A stretch of 17,794 nucleotides of DNA. Source: Caryophanales bacterium UBA4951. GTDB taxonomy: Bacteria > Bacillota_I > Bacilli_A > RFN20 > CAG-826. The position numbers were made by a program, and so were the translations under genes. Below, piece by piece: positions 1 through 7,709 of this stretch (positions are counted from its first letter, which is position 1; each line of letters opens with the position of its first letter). Where the stretch lies: assembly GCA_002397465.1 (NCBI GenBank), contig DHAP01000038.1, positions 1-17,794 on the forward strand, read 5' to 3'. The notes below the pieces were generated by a model that saw nothing but the letters and a program-made list of their open reading frames with translations, made no database searches and had not been told where the DNA came from.

Positions 1-44
1 ACGTGCACCTAGGAGTTTATTATCTAAAATTTATACACTTTTGG

Positions 45-605
45 CTATTTGTCGTATCGGTAGTTCTCAAGGGCAGTCGCCATGCTGCCTTTGATGAGAA
101 TGGAGAGCCTATCGATGATTATTTGGGGGTCATCAACCATGTCGCGGTTGATCCATTCGAAGACTAGGCCGACGAAGGCGTACTTATAGAAATTCGCGGT
201 GAAGACCTTATCATCTTCCCGGACTTTCATCGATGACGATAGTTCATCGACCACGTTTCTTGTAAGTTTGTAGACCAGTTTGTAGAGATATCTTTCAAGT
301 TGCTCGCGGCTTATCGAATGGTAAATGTTCATGATGAAGGGTTTGTCGAGTTTCATGAGATTGAAGATCGAAAGAAAGCCTTCCTGCCAAGTCGCGTAGG
401 TCTTGTTGTCTTTGAGAGCCTTGTCGGCATCCTCGATGCAAGTCCATTCCACAAGATCGCCCATATCCTTGAAATGATAGTAAAAGGTCTGACGGTTGAC
501 CCCGCAGTCCTCGACGATGTCGGTAACGGTGACCTTGTCGAGAGGCTTCTTGGCCAAGAGGTTCTTCAAGGAAGTGGCCATCGCGCGCTTTGTGATATCG
601 CTCAT
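45..605 (-). CDS. TetR/AcrR family regulator, DhaS-like
   Basis: A 186-residue DNA-binding regulator. The N-terminal helix-turn-helix spans about residues 8-52, with the recognition segment VNRQTFYYHF near residues 36-45. A helical effector/dimer domain follows (about 60-185). The motif CGVNRQTFYYHFKDMGDLVEW and the tryptophan/aromatic-rich C-terminal half resemble the DhaS-type subgroup (TetR_C_8-like C-terminal region), which regulates dihydroxyacetone or other metabolic genes; the ligand here cannot be read from sequence. The ATG at 605 lies 3 nt after the stop of the amidohydrolase gene, so it is the last visible gene of the truB-ribF-mtaD operon. It may regulate the amidohydrolase, but that is inference. 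No terminator is visible in bases 1-44, so the operon may continue past the window edge. Confidence 0.85.
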   Translation of the reverse strand: MSDITKRAMATSLKNLLAKKPLDKVTVTDIVEDCGVNRQTFYYHFKDMGDLVEWTCIEDADKALKDNKTYATWQEGFLSIFNLMKLDKPFIMNIYHSISREQLERYLYKLVYKLTRNVVDELSSSMKVREDDKVFTANFYKYAFVGLVFEWINRDMVDDPQIIIDRLSILIKGSMATALENYRYDK

Positions 606-608
606 CGT

Positions 609-1883
609 TTACCCCTTTATCCTATCGGTGATCTGCTGGGCTCTATCATAAATCGAATGAATGTCCTCATCCAAGTGGAATATCCCATCCATATAAAGGA
701 TCTTGCCGCCCACCATGCTCATCTTGACGTCGTCTTTGGCTCCGCTGTAGACGATGTTTTTCTCGATGTTGTTGAGGGGCTGCATATTCGGGCGTGAAAG
801 ATCGATCATGATGATGTCGGCCTTTTGCCCTTCCTTGAGATATAGGCAATCGTTGAGACCCATGGCCTTCGCTCCGCCTATGGTCGCCGCCTTCAAAGCC
901 AAAGACCCATCAAAAGCCTCGCTCTTGCCAAGAAGAAGCTTCTGAAGGACGCAGGCAAGCCTCATCTCATAAAAGAAATCGAGCCCGTTGTTGCTCCCAG
1001 CCCCGTCGGTTCCGATGGCTAAATTCAAGCCAGCCGCCACGAAGTCGCTCAAAGGGGCGATGCCGCTGGCTAGTTTGCTGTTGCTGCCGGGGCAAGTGAC
1101 GATCGAGAGCCCGTGCTTTTTGTAGATTTCGATATCGTGTTTAGAAAAAGCCACGCAATGGAAACCACCACCGCCATAATCGAAAAGCCCGAGGCTGTCC
1201 ATATATTCGGTCGGCGTTAAGCCGTGGTGTCTATCCTTGCAGGCCTCGACTTCGCTTGGGGTTTCGGACGTATGGGTGAAGATCGGAGAATGAAGCTCGT
1301 GGGCCGCCTTGCTTAGTTCAATGAGCATTCCTTCATCGGCCGTATATTCGGCGTGAAAGCCCAAAATGTAGGAGACCAAAGGGTTGTTTAAGCCGTTGAT
1401 GGCTTTATAGTCATCGACCATCGTTTTGACGTTTTCACGGTATCTGGTCGCGGTGCCGAGCATCACGCTTCTGAACCCGGTGTCGATTGAGGCCTTGGCC
1501 ATCATCATCGGATTATAGTACATGTCGAAACATGAGGTGATGCCGCTGGAAAGATATTCCAGAATCGACACTTTTGAAAGATGGTATTGGTCTTCGGGGG
1601 TTATCTTGGCCTCGATTGGGAAAATCTTGTCATAAAGCCATTTCTGAAGAGGGAGGTCATCTGAGATACTCCTCGCAAAAGACATGGCGCTGTGGGCGTG
1701 AGCGTTCTTGAATCCCGGCATCAAAAGGTTCTTTTCGCAGTCGATGACTTTTTCGTAATCTTGGCGTGGGGCTTTCTCGCCGACGTAGGATATGGTGTCG
1801 CCATCGATCAAAACATCGCCTTCCCTAATCCCCTCACCGTCGACCATGGTGAGGATGCGGGCGTTTTTCAATAAGATACTCAT
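609..1883 (-). CDS. mtaD: Amidohydrolase, MTA/SAH deaminase-like
   Basis: A 424-residue cytosolic metal-dependent deaminase of the amidohydrolase superfamily (ATZ/TRZ, SsnA, MtaD group). The metal and catalytic set is intact: H62 and H64 (AHAHS), H204 and E207 (HTSET), H232 (FHCVAF) and D283 (GTDGAGSNN). Spacing between these residues is close to that of 5'-methylthioadenosine/S-adenosylhomocysteine deaminases such as Thermotoga TM0936, and the MRLA, GIAP and GTDGA.SNN blocks also match that subgroup. The probable reaction is deamination of MTA/SAH or a related adenosine to the inosine form; guanine or other aminohydrolase activity is the alternative. It starts 20 nt after ribF ends and is followed 3 nt later by a tetR gene. 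The ribosome site is weak, so translation may depend on coupling to ribF. Confidence 0.85.
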   Translation of the reverse strand: MSILLKNARILTMVDGEGIREGDVLIDGDTISYVGEKAPRQDYEKVIDCEKNLLMPGFKNAHAHSAMSFARSISDDLPLQKWLYDKIFPIEAKITPEDQYHLSKVSILEYLSSGITSCFDMYYNPMMMAKASIDTGFRSVMLGTATRYRENVKTMVDDYKAINGLNNPLVSYILGFHAEYTADEGMLIELSKAAHELHSPIFTHTSETPSEVEACKDRHHGLTPTEYMDSLGLFDYGGGGFHCVAFSKHDIEIYKKHGLSIVTCPGSNSKLASGIAPLSDFVAAGLNLAIGTDGAGSNNGLDFFYEMRLACVLQKLLLGKSEAFDGSLALKAATIGGAKAMGLNDCLYLKEGQKADIIMIDLSRPNMQPLNNIEKNIVYSGAKDDVKMSMVGGKILYMDGIFHLDEDIHSIYDRAQQITDRIKG

Positions 1884-1903
1884 GGATTTATCTTACTACA
1901 AAC

Positions 1904-2791
1904 TCAAAGAAATTTGAGGTCCTTTTCAATCTGCTGTTTGACCTCATCAAGAGAAGCGAACTTTATTTCGTCGCGGAGGCGGAAAAGGAACTCCACGTAG
2001 ATCAAAGAGCCATAAAGGTCCTCATCGATCCCTTTGATATAACATTCCACCACGCTTTCCTTAAGTAAGCCGACCGTGGGGTTTTTGCCAACGTTCACCA
2101 AAGATGGGTGTGGCATTCCGTGCACATACGCCAGCCCTACATAAACGCCGTCTTTAGGGAGGACGTAGCGGTCAAGAAGCGAAAGATTCGCGGTCGGAAA
2201 ACCAATTTTCCTGCCATTCATGTAGCCATGTTTGACAACGCCTTCAATTTGGTAAGGACGTCCCAAATCGGTGTTGGCGTCTTTGATATCGCCATTCTTG
2301 ATAAAGGAGACGATCGACTGGGTCGAGATCTTTTTGCCATCGATCATCATGAGAGGGATGACATCCACATCGAAATACTTCTTGAGATAGGTGGGGTTTC
2401 CTTCGGCGTTCTTTCCAAATGAGTAATCCTCGCCAACGACGATTCTCTCTAAGGACAAAGGCTTTAGGACCTTTTCGATGAACTCATCTTTCCCAAGCGA
2501 AAAGAAGCCTTTGTCGACATGGAGGATATAGACGATGTCCACACCCTTGCTTTCGAATAGACGGCACTTGTCCTCCAATGAGGTAAGGACATCGAGTGAT
2601 TTTCCGGTATCGAAGAATTCAGTCGGCGAATGGTCGAATAACAAAACCGCCACATCGCCCTCGCCATTTTTCCTAGCCTCGAGAATCAAAGACTGATGGC
2701 CCTTATGAAAGCCGTCAAAAGTCCCAAGGCACAATGTCGTCTTATATCCTAAAGGCGGCACCTCTCCTAATGAATAACGAAATGTTTGCAT
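1904..2791 (-). CDS. ribF: Bifunctional riboflavin kinase/FAD synthetase
   Basis: This enzyme makes FMN from riboflavin and ATP, then FAD from FMN and ATP. The N-terminal nucleotidyltransferase domain (about residues 1-165) carries the HKGH signature in LCLGTFDGFHKGH (near residues 28-32) and VGEDYSFGK. The C-terminal flavokinase domain (about 175-295) has GRPYQIEGVV, GRKIGFPTANL, VNVGKNPTVG and the catalytic-type E in VVECYI. I choose the ATG at 2791 (295 residues), which overlaps the truB TGA by one base (TGATG). An in-frame TTG at 2794 is the only upstream alternative and has no better ribosome site. A GAGGG sequence lies about 9 nt upstream. Co-transcription with truB is usual in Firmicutes. 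Confidence 0.96.
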   Translation of the reverse strand: MQTFRYSLGEVPPLGYKTTLCLGTFDGFHKGHQSLILEARKNGEGDVAVLLFDHSPTEFFDTGKSLDVLTSLEDKCRLFESKGVDIVYILHVDKGFFSLGKDEFIEKVLKPLSLERIVVGEDYSFGKNAEGNPTYLKKYFDVDVIPLMMIDGKKISTQSIVSFIKNGDIKDANTDLGRPYQIEGVVKHGYMNGRKIGFPTANLSLLDRYVLPKDGVYVGLAYVHGMPHPSLVNVGKNPTVGLLKESVVECYIKGIDEDLYGSLIYVEFLFRLRDEIKFASLDEVKQQIEKDLKFL

Positions 2792-3639
2792 CAAAATAGC
2801 CCTCTTTCCGGGGCGTAGGTGCCCTTGCCAAGAAGCTTGTAGACTGCCAAGGCGCTCCCTTTGTATGTGAGGAGGATCCTCTCCCCGTAGTCTTCATCCA
2901 AGCACATGCTTTTGCCGGTCATGGCGTATGAACGGCCTTCTTCGTCGACTTCGAGGTGTTTCATGGTGTTGATGTATATCGTCGGATCGACGATGGAATT
3001 TTCATCAAGCTCGCCCAATTTGTGGCTAAGAGAAAGAAGATAGGTGGAAATCGCGCTTCTCCTCAAGGATGAAAGATAGCCATCAGTCCCCAGTTTTTTG
3101 GCGATGTCCGCCCCTAAGACCCTGATATAGGTGCCTCTGGACACGGTGGTCGAAAAGACGATGACGTCGTCTTTATAAGAGATAAGGTTGATCGAATAAA
3201 TGGTGACTTTTCGCTTCTTGCGTTCGATTTCTTTTCCTTGATGGGCCAGTTTGTATAAGGGAGTCCCATTGATTTTGATCGCGGATGTCATCGGCGGAAG
3301 TTGCTCGCTTTCGCCTAAAAATGACGAAAGGACGGTTTTAATATCTTCTTCCGTCAATGAGGGGATCGCTCCCGCATCGCTGATTTCGCCATCTATGTCG
3401 AGAGTCGTGCTTTTCTTTCCGAGGACCAGGCTGGCCACATAGCTCTTTTTCGAATCGTCGAGATAGCTTAAGGCTTTGGTGCCTTTGTTGATGCCGATGA
3501 TTAACAAACCGCTGGCAAAAGGATCCAAAGTGCCGAGATGGCCGACTTTTCTTGTGTTGAAACGCTTCATGATGGCGTTATCGACGTATCGTGAGGTCAT
3601 TCCGACCTCTTTATCAAGAAAAATAATACCGCTGTCCAT
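2791..3639 (-). CDS. truB: tRNA pseudouridine(55) synthase
   Basis: TruB isomerises U55 in the T-arm of tRNAs. Starting at the ATG at 3639 gives 282 residues beginning MDSGIIFLDKEVGMTS, the usual TruB start. The catalytic aspartate is D39 in HLGTLDPFASG, the TruB signature. Further family motifs are SRGTYIRVLGADIA and a C-terminal PUA-like segment with LLGKGTYAPERGLF. An in-frame TTG at 3663 would add eight residues, but neither start has a Shine-Dalgarno sequence. A TATAAT box at 3649-3654 on this strand puts transcription start only a few bases before the ATG, so the mRNA may be leaderless. It is first in an operon with ribF, mtaD and tetR, and is separated from rbfA, its usual upstream neighbour, by an approximately 4-kb block. 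Confidence 0.95.
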   Translation of the reverse strand: MDSGIIFLDKEVGMTSRYVDNAIMKRFNTRKVGHLGTLDPFASGLLIIGINKGTKALSYLDDSKKSYVASLVLGKKSTTLDIDGEISDAGAIPSLTEEDIKTVLSSFLGESEQLPPMTSAIKINGTPLYKLAHQGKEIERKKRKVTIYSINLISYKDDVIVFSTTVSRGTYIRVLGADIAKKLGTDGYLSSLRRSAISTYLLSLSHKLGELDENSIVDPTIYINTMKHLEVDEEGRSYAMTGKSMCLDEDYGERILLTYKGSALAVYKLLGKGTYAPERGLF

Positions 3640-3647
3640 AGCCAAAC

Positions 3648-3657
3648 CATTATAATG
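3648..3657. promoter_or_regulatory. Palindromic bidirectional -10 element, truB/ttcA-like
   Basis: The 10-mer CATTATAATG is its own reverse complement and contains a consensus TATAAT on both strands (3651-3656 plus, 3649-3654 minus). It lies between the divergent starts of truB (3639) and the ttcA-like gene (3679). I find no good -35 hexamer 16-18 nt away on either strand and no TGn extension, so strength is uncertain. A transcript towards truB would start around 3642; one towards ttcA around 3663. Confidence 0.45.
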
Positions 3658-3678
3658 TTTCAACTGGGAATAGCCATT

Positions 3679-4794
3679 ATGAAATACATCAGAAACGTAC
3701 TTGCTGCCTTACGAAAAGCAGACCGTGATTTCTCGCTCATCGATGAGGGCGACAAAATACTTGTCGGTCTCTCAGGAGGCAAGGATTCTTTGTCATTGTT
3801 AAGGGCTCTATCCGTCTATGGAAAATTCGCCGGCAAGAACTTCACAGTCCGTCCAGTCTATCTTGATCTAGGCTTCGCAAACGTTGACCTCGATGGCTTA
3901 AAAGCCTACGTCTCATCGCTTGGTTACGATCTTTACGTCAGCGATTCAAGATTCGTTTACGATGTCTTGAAGGCCCATACCAAAGAAGGCCATCACATCC
4001 CCTGCTCCATCTGCTCAAGGATGAAGAAAGCGGCCATGAACAACATCGCCCATGAACTAGGTTTCTCCAAAGTGGCTTTCGCCCACCATAACGACGATGC
4101 AGTCGAAACTCTTTTCATGAACATGGTCCATGGGGGAAGAGTCGCGACGTTTGAGCCTAAAATGACTTTGGAAAGAGCCGGCATCACCTTCATCCGTCCT
4201 CTTATATACGCGCGCGAAAGCGATTTGAAGAATCTGGCGCTCGAAGAGAACATGTCAGTCTTGTCGACCGGATGCCCGGCTAACGGCCATACCGAAAGAG
4301 AGACGACGAAAGAATTTTTGGAACAGGTCTATCATTCTCATCCAGAGGCCCGTGACAACTTCCGGAGCATGCTTTCGAACTACGAGCCGTTCCAGCTGTA
4401 TTTCAACGACATCGAAATGGAAAACGAGAAAGACCATTCCTACGCTTTGAAACCGATGATTTTCGCCGATGACATCCGCGGGAGCCTTATATCAGAAAAA
4501 AGAAAGAAAATCGGAGAAAAAGATTTCCTCATCCTTCATAAGCATCTTAAATGCGGCGAGATAAGTTATCTTCATCTCAATGATCACCGAATTATGCTAT
4601 TCAACATCTCCGGAGACAAAAATAGCCAATTGATGGGCATTTCTAGCCTCATTCATTTGATTTCCAGAGACGTCAATCCTGTCACCTTTGTCTTGAGCGG
4701 CGCCCGAAATGACATTGCCATTGAAGCAGGTTTCATTAAAAAAGAGGAGCCTGGAATCAAGCTCCCCCACTACATTTTGCGGATAAAGAAATAA
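3679..4794 (+). CDS. TtcA-like tRNA 2-thiocytidine/PP-loop ATPase with extra C-terminal domain
   Basis: A PP-loop (adenine-nucleotide alpha-hydrolase) protein of the TtcA/TtuA group, which activates a tRNA base by adenylation before sulfur transfer. From the chosen ATG (371 residues) the PP-loop SGGKDS is at residues 32-37. A CxxC pair is at 109 and 112 (CSIC), AHHNDDAVET follows at about 135, and a third cysteine is at 199 (TGCPANG), the expected three ligands for the TtcA iron-sulfur cluster. The family core ends near residue 255; the last 115 residues or so are an added domain I do not recognise. An upstream in-frame ATG at 3655 would add eight residues and overlap the possible upstream truB start; homology favours 3679. 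The gene is divergent from truB and its stop abuts the stop of the opposing tetR gene. Confidence 0.82.
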   Translation: MKYIRNVLAALRKADRDFSLIDEGDKILVGLSGGKDSLSLLRALSVYGKFAGKNFTVRPVYLDLGFANVDLDGLKAYVSSLGYDLYVSDSRFVYDVLKAHTKEGHHIPCSICSRMKKAAMNNIAHELGFSKVAFAHHNDDAVETLFMNMVHGGRVATFEPKMTLERAGITFIRPLIYARESDLKNLALEENMSVLSTGCPANGHTERETTKEFLEQVYHSHPEARDNFRSMLSNYEPFQLYFNDIEMENEKDHSYALKPMIFADDIRGSLISEKRKKIGEKDFLILHKHLKCGEISYLHLNDHRIMLFNISGDKNSQLMGISSLIHLISRDVNPVTFVLSGARNDIAIEAGFIKKEEPGIKLPHYILRIKK

Positions 4795-5388
4795 TTATTT
4801 GGCGAAAATGACGGCCGCTTTGATTCCGCCGACAAGGAAGTTGCAAAGACGGGCGATGTTTTCCTCGTTGTTCTTGTAAACCTTGTTTGCGATATTCGCC
4901 GTGATGATGAAACAGTCGCCAAGGAAAAGGTCGATGATGTAGTCAAGCTTCAGCGATGGATCGATCTCCGCTATGGAAAAGATGATTTTTTTCGCCGCCT
5001 CGCGGTCTTCGCTAAGAACATCAGCAACCACCTTATGATCATAGAAACCCGAAGAGACGTATTGAGAAATGTAGGACAGCTCCTTCTTTTTCTTTATCAA
5101 AGGCTGGAACTTGAGGAAAATTTCGTGTCTTGAGGAATCGTCGACCGGTTTTTTGAATATTTCCATCGGAAGGTTCTCTGGATGGGAAAAGTAATCCATA
5201 GCGAAAACCATCGCGGAATTCATAAGGTTTTTCTTGTCGCCGAAATGAGAGAAGATTACAGACTCGGAAATGCCAAGAGAAACTGATATTTCCTTCGTTG
5301 AAACATCTCCTATGCCATAACGCATGGCCTCTTGCAAAACGGCATTGAGGATCTTTTTATCGATGTTTTTTCCTAAATCGCGTCTCAT
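4795..5388 (-). CDS. TetR-family regulator (second of tandem pair)
   Basis: A 197-residue regulator with an N-terminal TetR helix-turn-helix (about residues 9-55): STKEISVSLGISESVIFSHF followed by DKKNL is the turn and recognition helix. The rest is helical with no family-specific match I can name. It is paralogous to the gene just upstream: both share the pattern D-I-D-x-x-I-L, Y-G or C-G, STK-x-I, L-x-I-S-E-x-V-I-F-x-H-F, KKNL and a K-E-L-S-x-x-x-Q-Y segment. Its ATG overlaps the preceding TGA by four bases (ATGA), so the pair is translationally coupled. Its TAA is directly adjacent to the TAA of the convergent ttcA-like gene with no terminator between them. Ligand and targets are unknown. 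Confidence 0.82.
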   Translation of the reverse strand: MRRDLGKNIDKKILNAVLQEAMRYGIGDVSTKEISVSLGISESVIFSHFGDKKNLMNSAMVFAMDYFSHPENLPMEIFKKPVDDSSRHEIFLKFQPLIKKKKELSYISQYVSSGFYDHKVVADVLSEDREAAKKIIFSIAEIDPSLKLDYIIDLFLGDCFIITANIANKVYKNNEENIARLCNFLVGGIKAAVIFAK

Positions 5389-6005
5389 TTTGCGTCCTTC
5401 CCATAATGAATCATGTCAATTTGGAAGCTTCTCTTATAGCCAAACAAAATGAAATTCGAGAGGAAACGTTTGGCTCTCTCGGTGGAGAACTCTGGAACTC
5501 TAGAGAAAAGAGAAAGGTTAGTCACGATGACTTGGAAAAAGCCATCTAAGACATCATCGAAATTATCAGGGGCGACCCCATAGGCAACTTTGACGACACC
5601 TAAAGCGTATTCTCTTAAAGAAGCTTGGGATTTAATGACGATTTTATCGCCATATATATACCTTCTGGCCCCGTATTGGGCCAAAAACGAGAGTTCCTTG
5701 GGTTTCGAAAGAATCAAGCTCACAAAAGGTTCCAAAGAATCGTATATGTCGCTGGACGATATCTCATTCCATGGCTTTTTAGGGAAATATTCAAGCATCG
5801 TATCCATCATCTTCCAGGCTCTTGGATAGCAAGAGGAGATGAGATTTTTCTTCGTATGGAAATGCGTGAAAATCACGGGTTCGGAAATATTGAGCCTCGA
5901 AGCGATTGTCTTGGTGGAAATTTTGGAAAGACCACACTCATAGCTCTCAGCTATCGCTTCATCGAGAATCCTATTATCTATGTCAGCGTTATCAATGCGT
6001 TTCAT
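5385..6005 (-). CDS. TetR-family regulator (first of tandem pair)
   Basis: A 206-residue TetR-type regulator. The helix-turn-helix lies at about residues 9-55 (STKTIASRLNISEPVIFTHF, then TKKNL); the effector domain is helical and uncharacterised. Similarity to the downstream gene extends into the C-terminal half (the PKELSFLAQYGAR region matches KKELSYISQY), so the pair arose by duplication. It begins 162 nt after the end of the metallo-hydrolase gene on the same strand. A short inverted repeat, TAGTT at 6008-6012 and AACTA at 6024-6028, sits immediately upstream of its ATG and might be an autoregulatory operator, but the arms are only 5 nt. No good promoter is evident upstream. Confidence 0.83.
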   Translation of the reverse strand: MKRIDNADIDNRILDEAIAESYECGLSKISTKTIASRLNISEPVIFTHFHTKKNLISSCYPRAWKMMDTMLEYFPKKPWNEISSSDIYDSLEPFVSLILSKPKELSFLAQYGARRYIYGDKIVIKSQASLREYALGVVKVAYGVAPDNFDDVLDGFFQVIVTNLSLFSRVPEFSTERAKRFLSNFILFGYKRSFQIDMIHYGKDAK

Positions 6006-6163
6006 GATAGTTCTTACTATTTAAACTAGGCTATTTTTTCCAAAAAGGCAAGGATATGAACTCAAAATATCGATATTCTAAGTTTGTAAATTATTGGATT
6101 TTTGCATTCATCTCTTTTTCCAAAACGATAAAAGGTCGTCAACCATCATTGTTAACCGGTCGC

Positions 6164-6178
6164 TTGTTCATAGAACAA
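6164..6178 (-). repeat. Inverted repeat at the stop codon of the metallo-hydrolase gene
   Basis: TTGTTC at 6164-6169 and GAACAA at 6173-6178 form a perfect 6-bp stem with a 3-nt loop, spanning the last codons and the TGA stop of the hydrolase gene. No U tract follows on the minus strand, so it is not a typical intrinsic terminator. It could protect the mRNA 3' end or be an operator; either is a guess. Confidence 0.35.
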
Positions 6179-6992
6179 TCAGCTGAGGTTTGGTTTTCTC
6201 GCTGGGATCATGGGCGCAAAGGCAAGCCACGCAGCCTTTCTTTTGCCTCTGCTCCTGGATCCATGCCAAAGTTTTTTTGATTTCTTCTTTTGAATAAACC
6301 GGACCTGGCAAATATCCTTTTTCCCAGGATTCTTCGTTATATCCGGAATCACCGACCACCAAAATGAAGCGGCCGTCTTTCTCGACTTTAATCGAAAGCG
6401 ATCCTTTGCTATGGCCTGAGCTCAGAAAGACGATGACGCTTCCGTCTCCAAACACATCCCACGACTTCTCGAATGGCCCATAGGTTCCATTCCAAGCAAT
6501 AGACGTCAACGAAAGGCCTTTATAAGTCTTTTTGGAATAACGTGGATCGCAAGAATGGATGGCCTCGTTTTCTTCGGGACTCAAATATATTTTCGGGGAG
6601 TCTTTGACTAAGCGTAAGCCAGAGGCGTGGTCAATGTCCATGTGGCTCATGATCACCGCGAACAAGTCCTTGGGCTGGACTCCGTTTGAAATCAACTGTT
6701 CATCGACGGCCTCACCTATCGGAAGAGTTGGTTTGCTCGTGAAATATAAAGGAAAAGAAATCGTTGAAATTGGGTGCTTCCTAACTCTGGAATCCCAGCC
6801 GGCATCAACCAAAATCCGCTTTCCTGATGGATGAGTAATCAAAAAGCATTTCACAGGAATGGTGATTCTCTCCTTTTTGGAGCGGAATAAGCCGACGAAA
6901 GCCAACTTGTTTTTAGAAAGGCCCCTATTTTGTATGGTTTTGTCGACCGTGACGGTCCCGGTCTCCAAAATCCTCACCGACAGGTCAGTCAT
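6168..6992 (-). CDS. Metallo-beta-lactamase-fold hydrolase, AHL-lactonase-like
   Basis: A 274-residue binuclear metal hydrolase. The metal motif HxDxDH is at H117, D119, D121 and H122 (SHMDIDHASG), with H194 (SGHSKGSLS), D215 (VGDSGY) and H261 (AHDPSE) completing the usual set. LVDAGWD near residues 61-67 is the normal second beta-strand motif. Overall order and length resemble the N-acyl homoserine lactonase group (lactone hydrolysis, quorum quenching), but the second histidine of HxHxDH is an aspartate, so substrate inference is weak; other lactones or esters are possible. No signal peptide, so cytosolic. The ATG overlaps the end of the nitroreductase gene by 8 nt, implying coupled expression. 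Confidence 0.85.
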   Translation of the reverse strand: MTDLSVRILETGTVTVDKTIQNRGLSKNKLAFVGLFRSKKERITIPVKCFLITHPSGKRILVDAGWDSRVRKHPISTISFPLYFTSKPTLPIGEAVDEQLISNGVQPKDLFAVIMSHMDIDHASGLRLVKDSPKIYLSPEENEAIHSCDPRYSKKTYKGLSLTSIAWNGTYGPFEKSWDVFGDGSVIVFLSSGHSKGSLSIKVEKDGRFILVVGDSGYNEESWEKGYLPGPVYSKEEIKKTLAWIQEQRQKKGCVACLCAHDPSEKTKPQLIVL

Positions 6993-7641
6993 TTACTTTG
7001 ACCCCTGTGGCCATCTCAAAATGGCATTTGACGATACCGAGATCGATATTTTGATAAAAACCGAATCCTTTGTTGGAAATCGTGACTTTGCCATCCTTGG
7101 AATTGATAACGAATTTTTGCTGGTTGACGGCGGTAGGAGCTAACAAAGCAGCCTCTACTCCCCTATCGAGATAGTCTGGCTTGTCGCCATCAAGCGAGAG
7201 AACGTCAGCCACCGGCTTGCTATGATGGGAGATTCCTTGCGCTGCGCCATAACCGAAAGCGATAACGCACAAAAGCTTCTCGCCTTTTTCTTTCTTGATC
7301 GGGGTTTTGCCTTTTCCATAAGTCAAAGCGACCCAGCAGGAATTAAGCCCCATCTCTTGGAGAGAAAGAACGATTTTCTCGCCATAGTATCCGGCTTTTT
7401 CCTCGTCATTCTTTTTGCCCACCAACGCCAAATAGTTTTTGACGTTATTGAATTTTCCATAATGGGCGGAGAAAGTGTCGAAGGCTTTAGGCTCACCAAA
7501 GAGAGCCTGAATATGAAGGCCGCTGAGGGAGTTTTCTTCCTCGACGAGCTTATTGATGGCAGATTTTTTGTCTTCTTCGATTTCCTTATCTAGATACTGT
7601 CTCACCGCGTGACGGGATTTCATGATGTCCAAGATATCCAT
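6985..7641 (-). CDS. Nitroreductase-like protein, TM1586 type
   Basis: A 218-residue flavoprotein-like sequence. It opens with MDILDIMKSRHAVRQY, the usual N-terminal FMN phosphate-binding arginine motif, then lacks the classic middle of standard nitroreductases. It contains YYGEKIVLSLQEMGLNSCWVALTYGKGKT (about residues 85-113) and DRGVEAALLAPTAVNQQKF (about 158-176), the arrangement seen in the putative TM nitroreductase (TM1586_NiRdase) family of fused or rearranged halves. It probably carries out FMN-dependent NAD(P)H oxidoreduction of an unknown electrophile. It is first in a two-gene operon with the metallo-hydrolase. A purine-rich ribosome site (AAAAGAGG) precedes the ATG, and a candidate promoter lies about 70 nt upstream. 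Confidence 0.85.
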   Translation of the reverse strand: MDILDIMKSRHAVRQYLDKEIEEDKKSAINKLVEEENSLSGLHIQALFGEPKAFDTFSAHYGKFNNVKNYLALVGKKNDEEKAGYYGEKIVLSLQEMGLNSCWVALTYGKGKTPIKKEKGEKLLCVIAFGYGAAQGISHHSKPVADVLSLDGDKPDYLDRGVEAALLAPTAVNQQKFVINSKDGKVTISNKGFGFYQNIDLGIVKCHFEMATGVKVND

Positions 7642-7709
7642 GTTTGCCTCTTTTCATCAAAAAACTGATGATTCTTCCATAGAGTGTAGCGCTTCAATTG
7701 AAAATGGTC

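Noticed and set aside
3640..3663. A TTG start for truB at 3663 adding eight residues
   Set aside because: No ribosome site, the added residues do not match TruB, and it would lie upstream of the likely transcription start.
6056..6280. A 74-residue plus-strand frame covering the 6006-6167 gap
   Set aside because: It runs into the antisense of the metallo-hydrolase gene and has no ribosome site; the gap holds no convincing gene.
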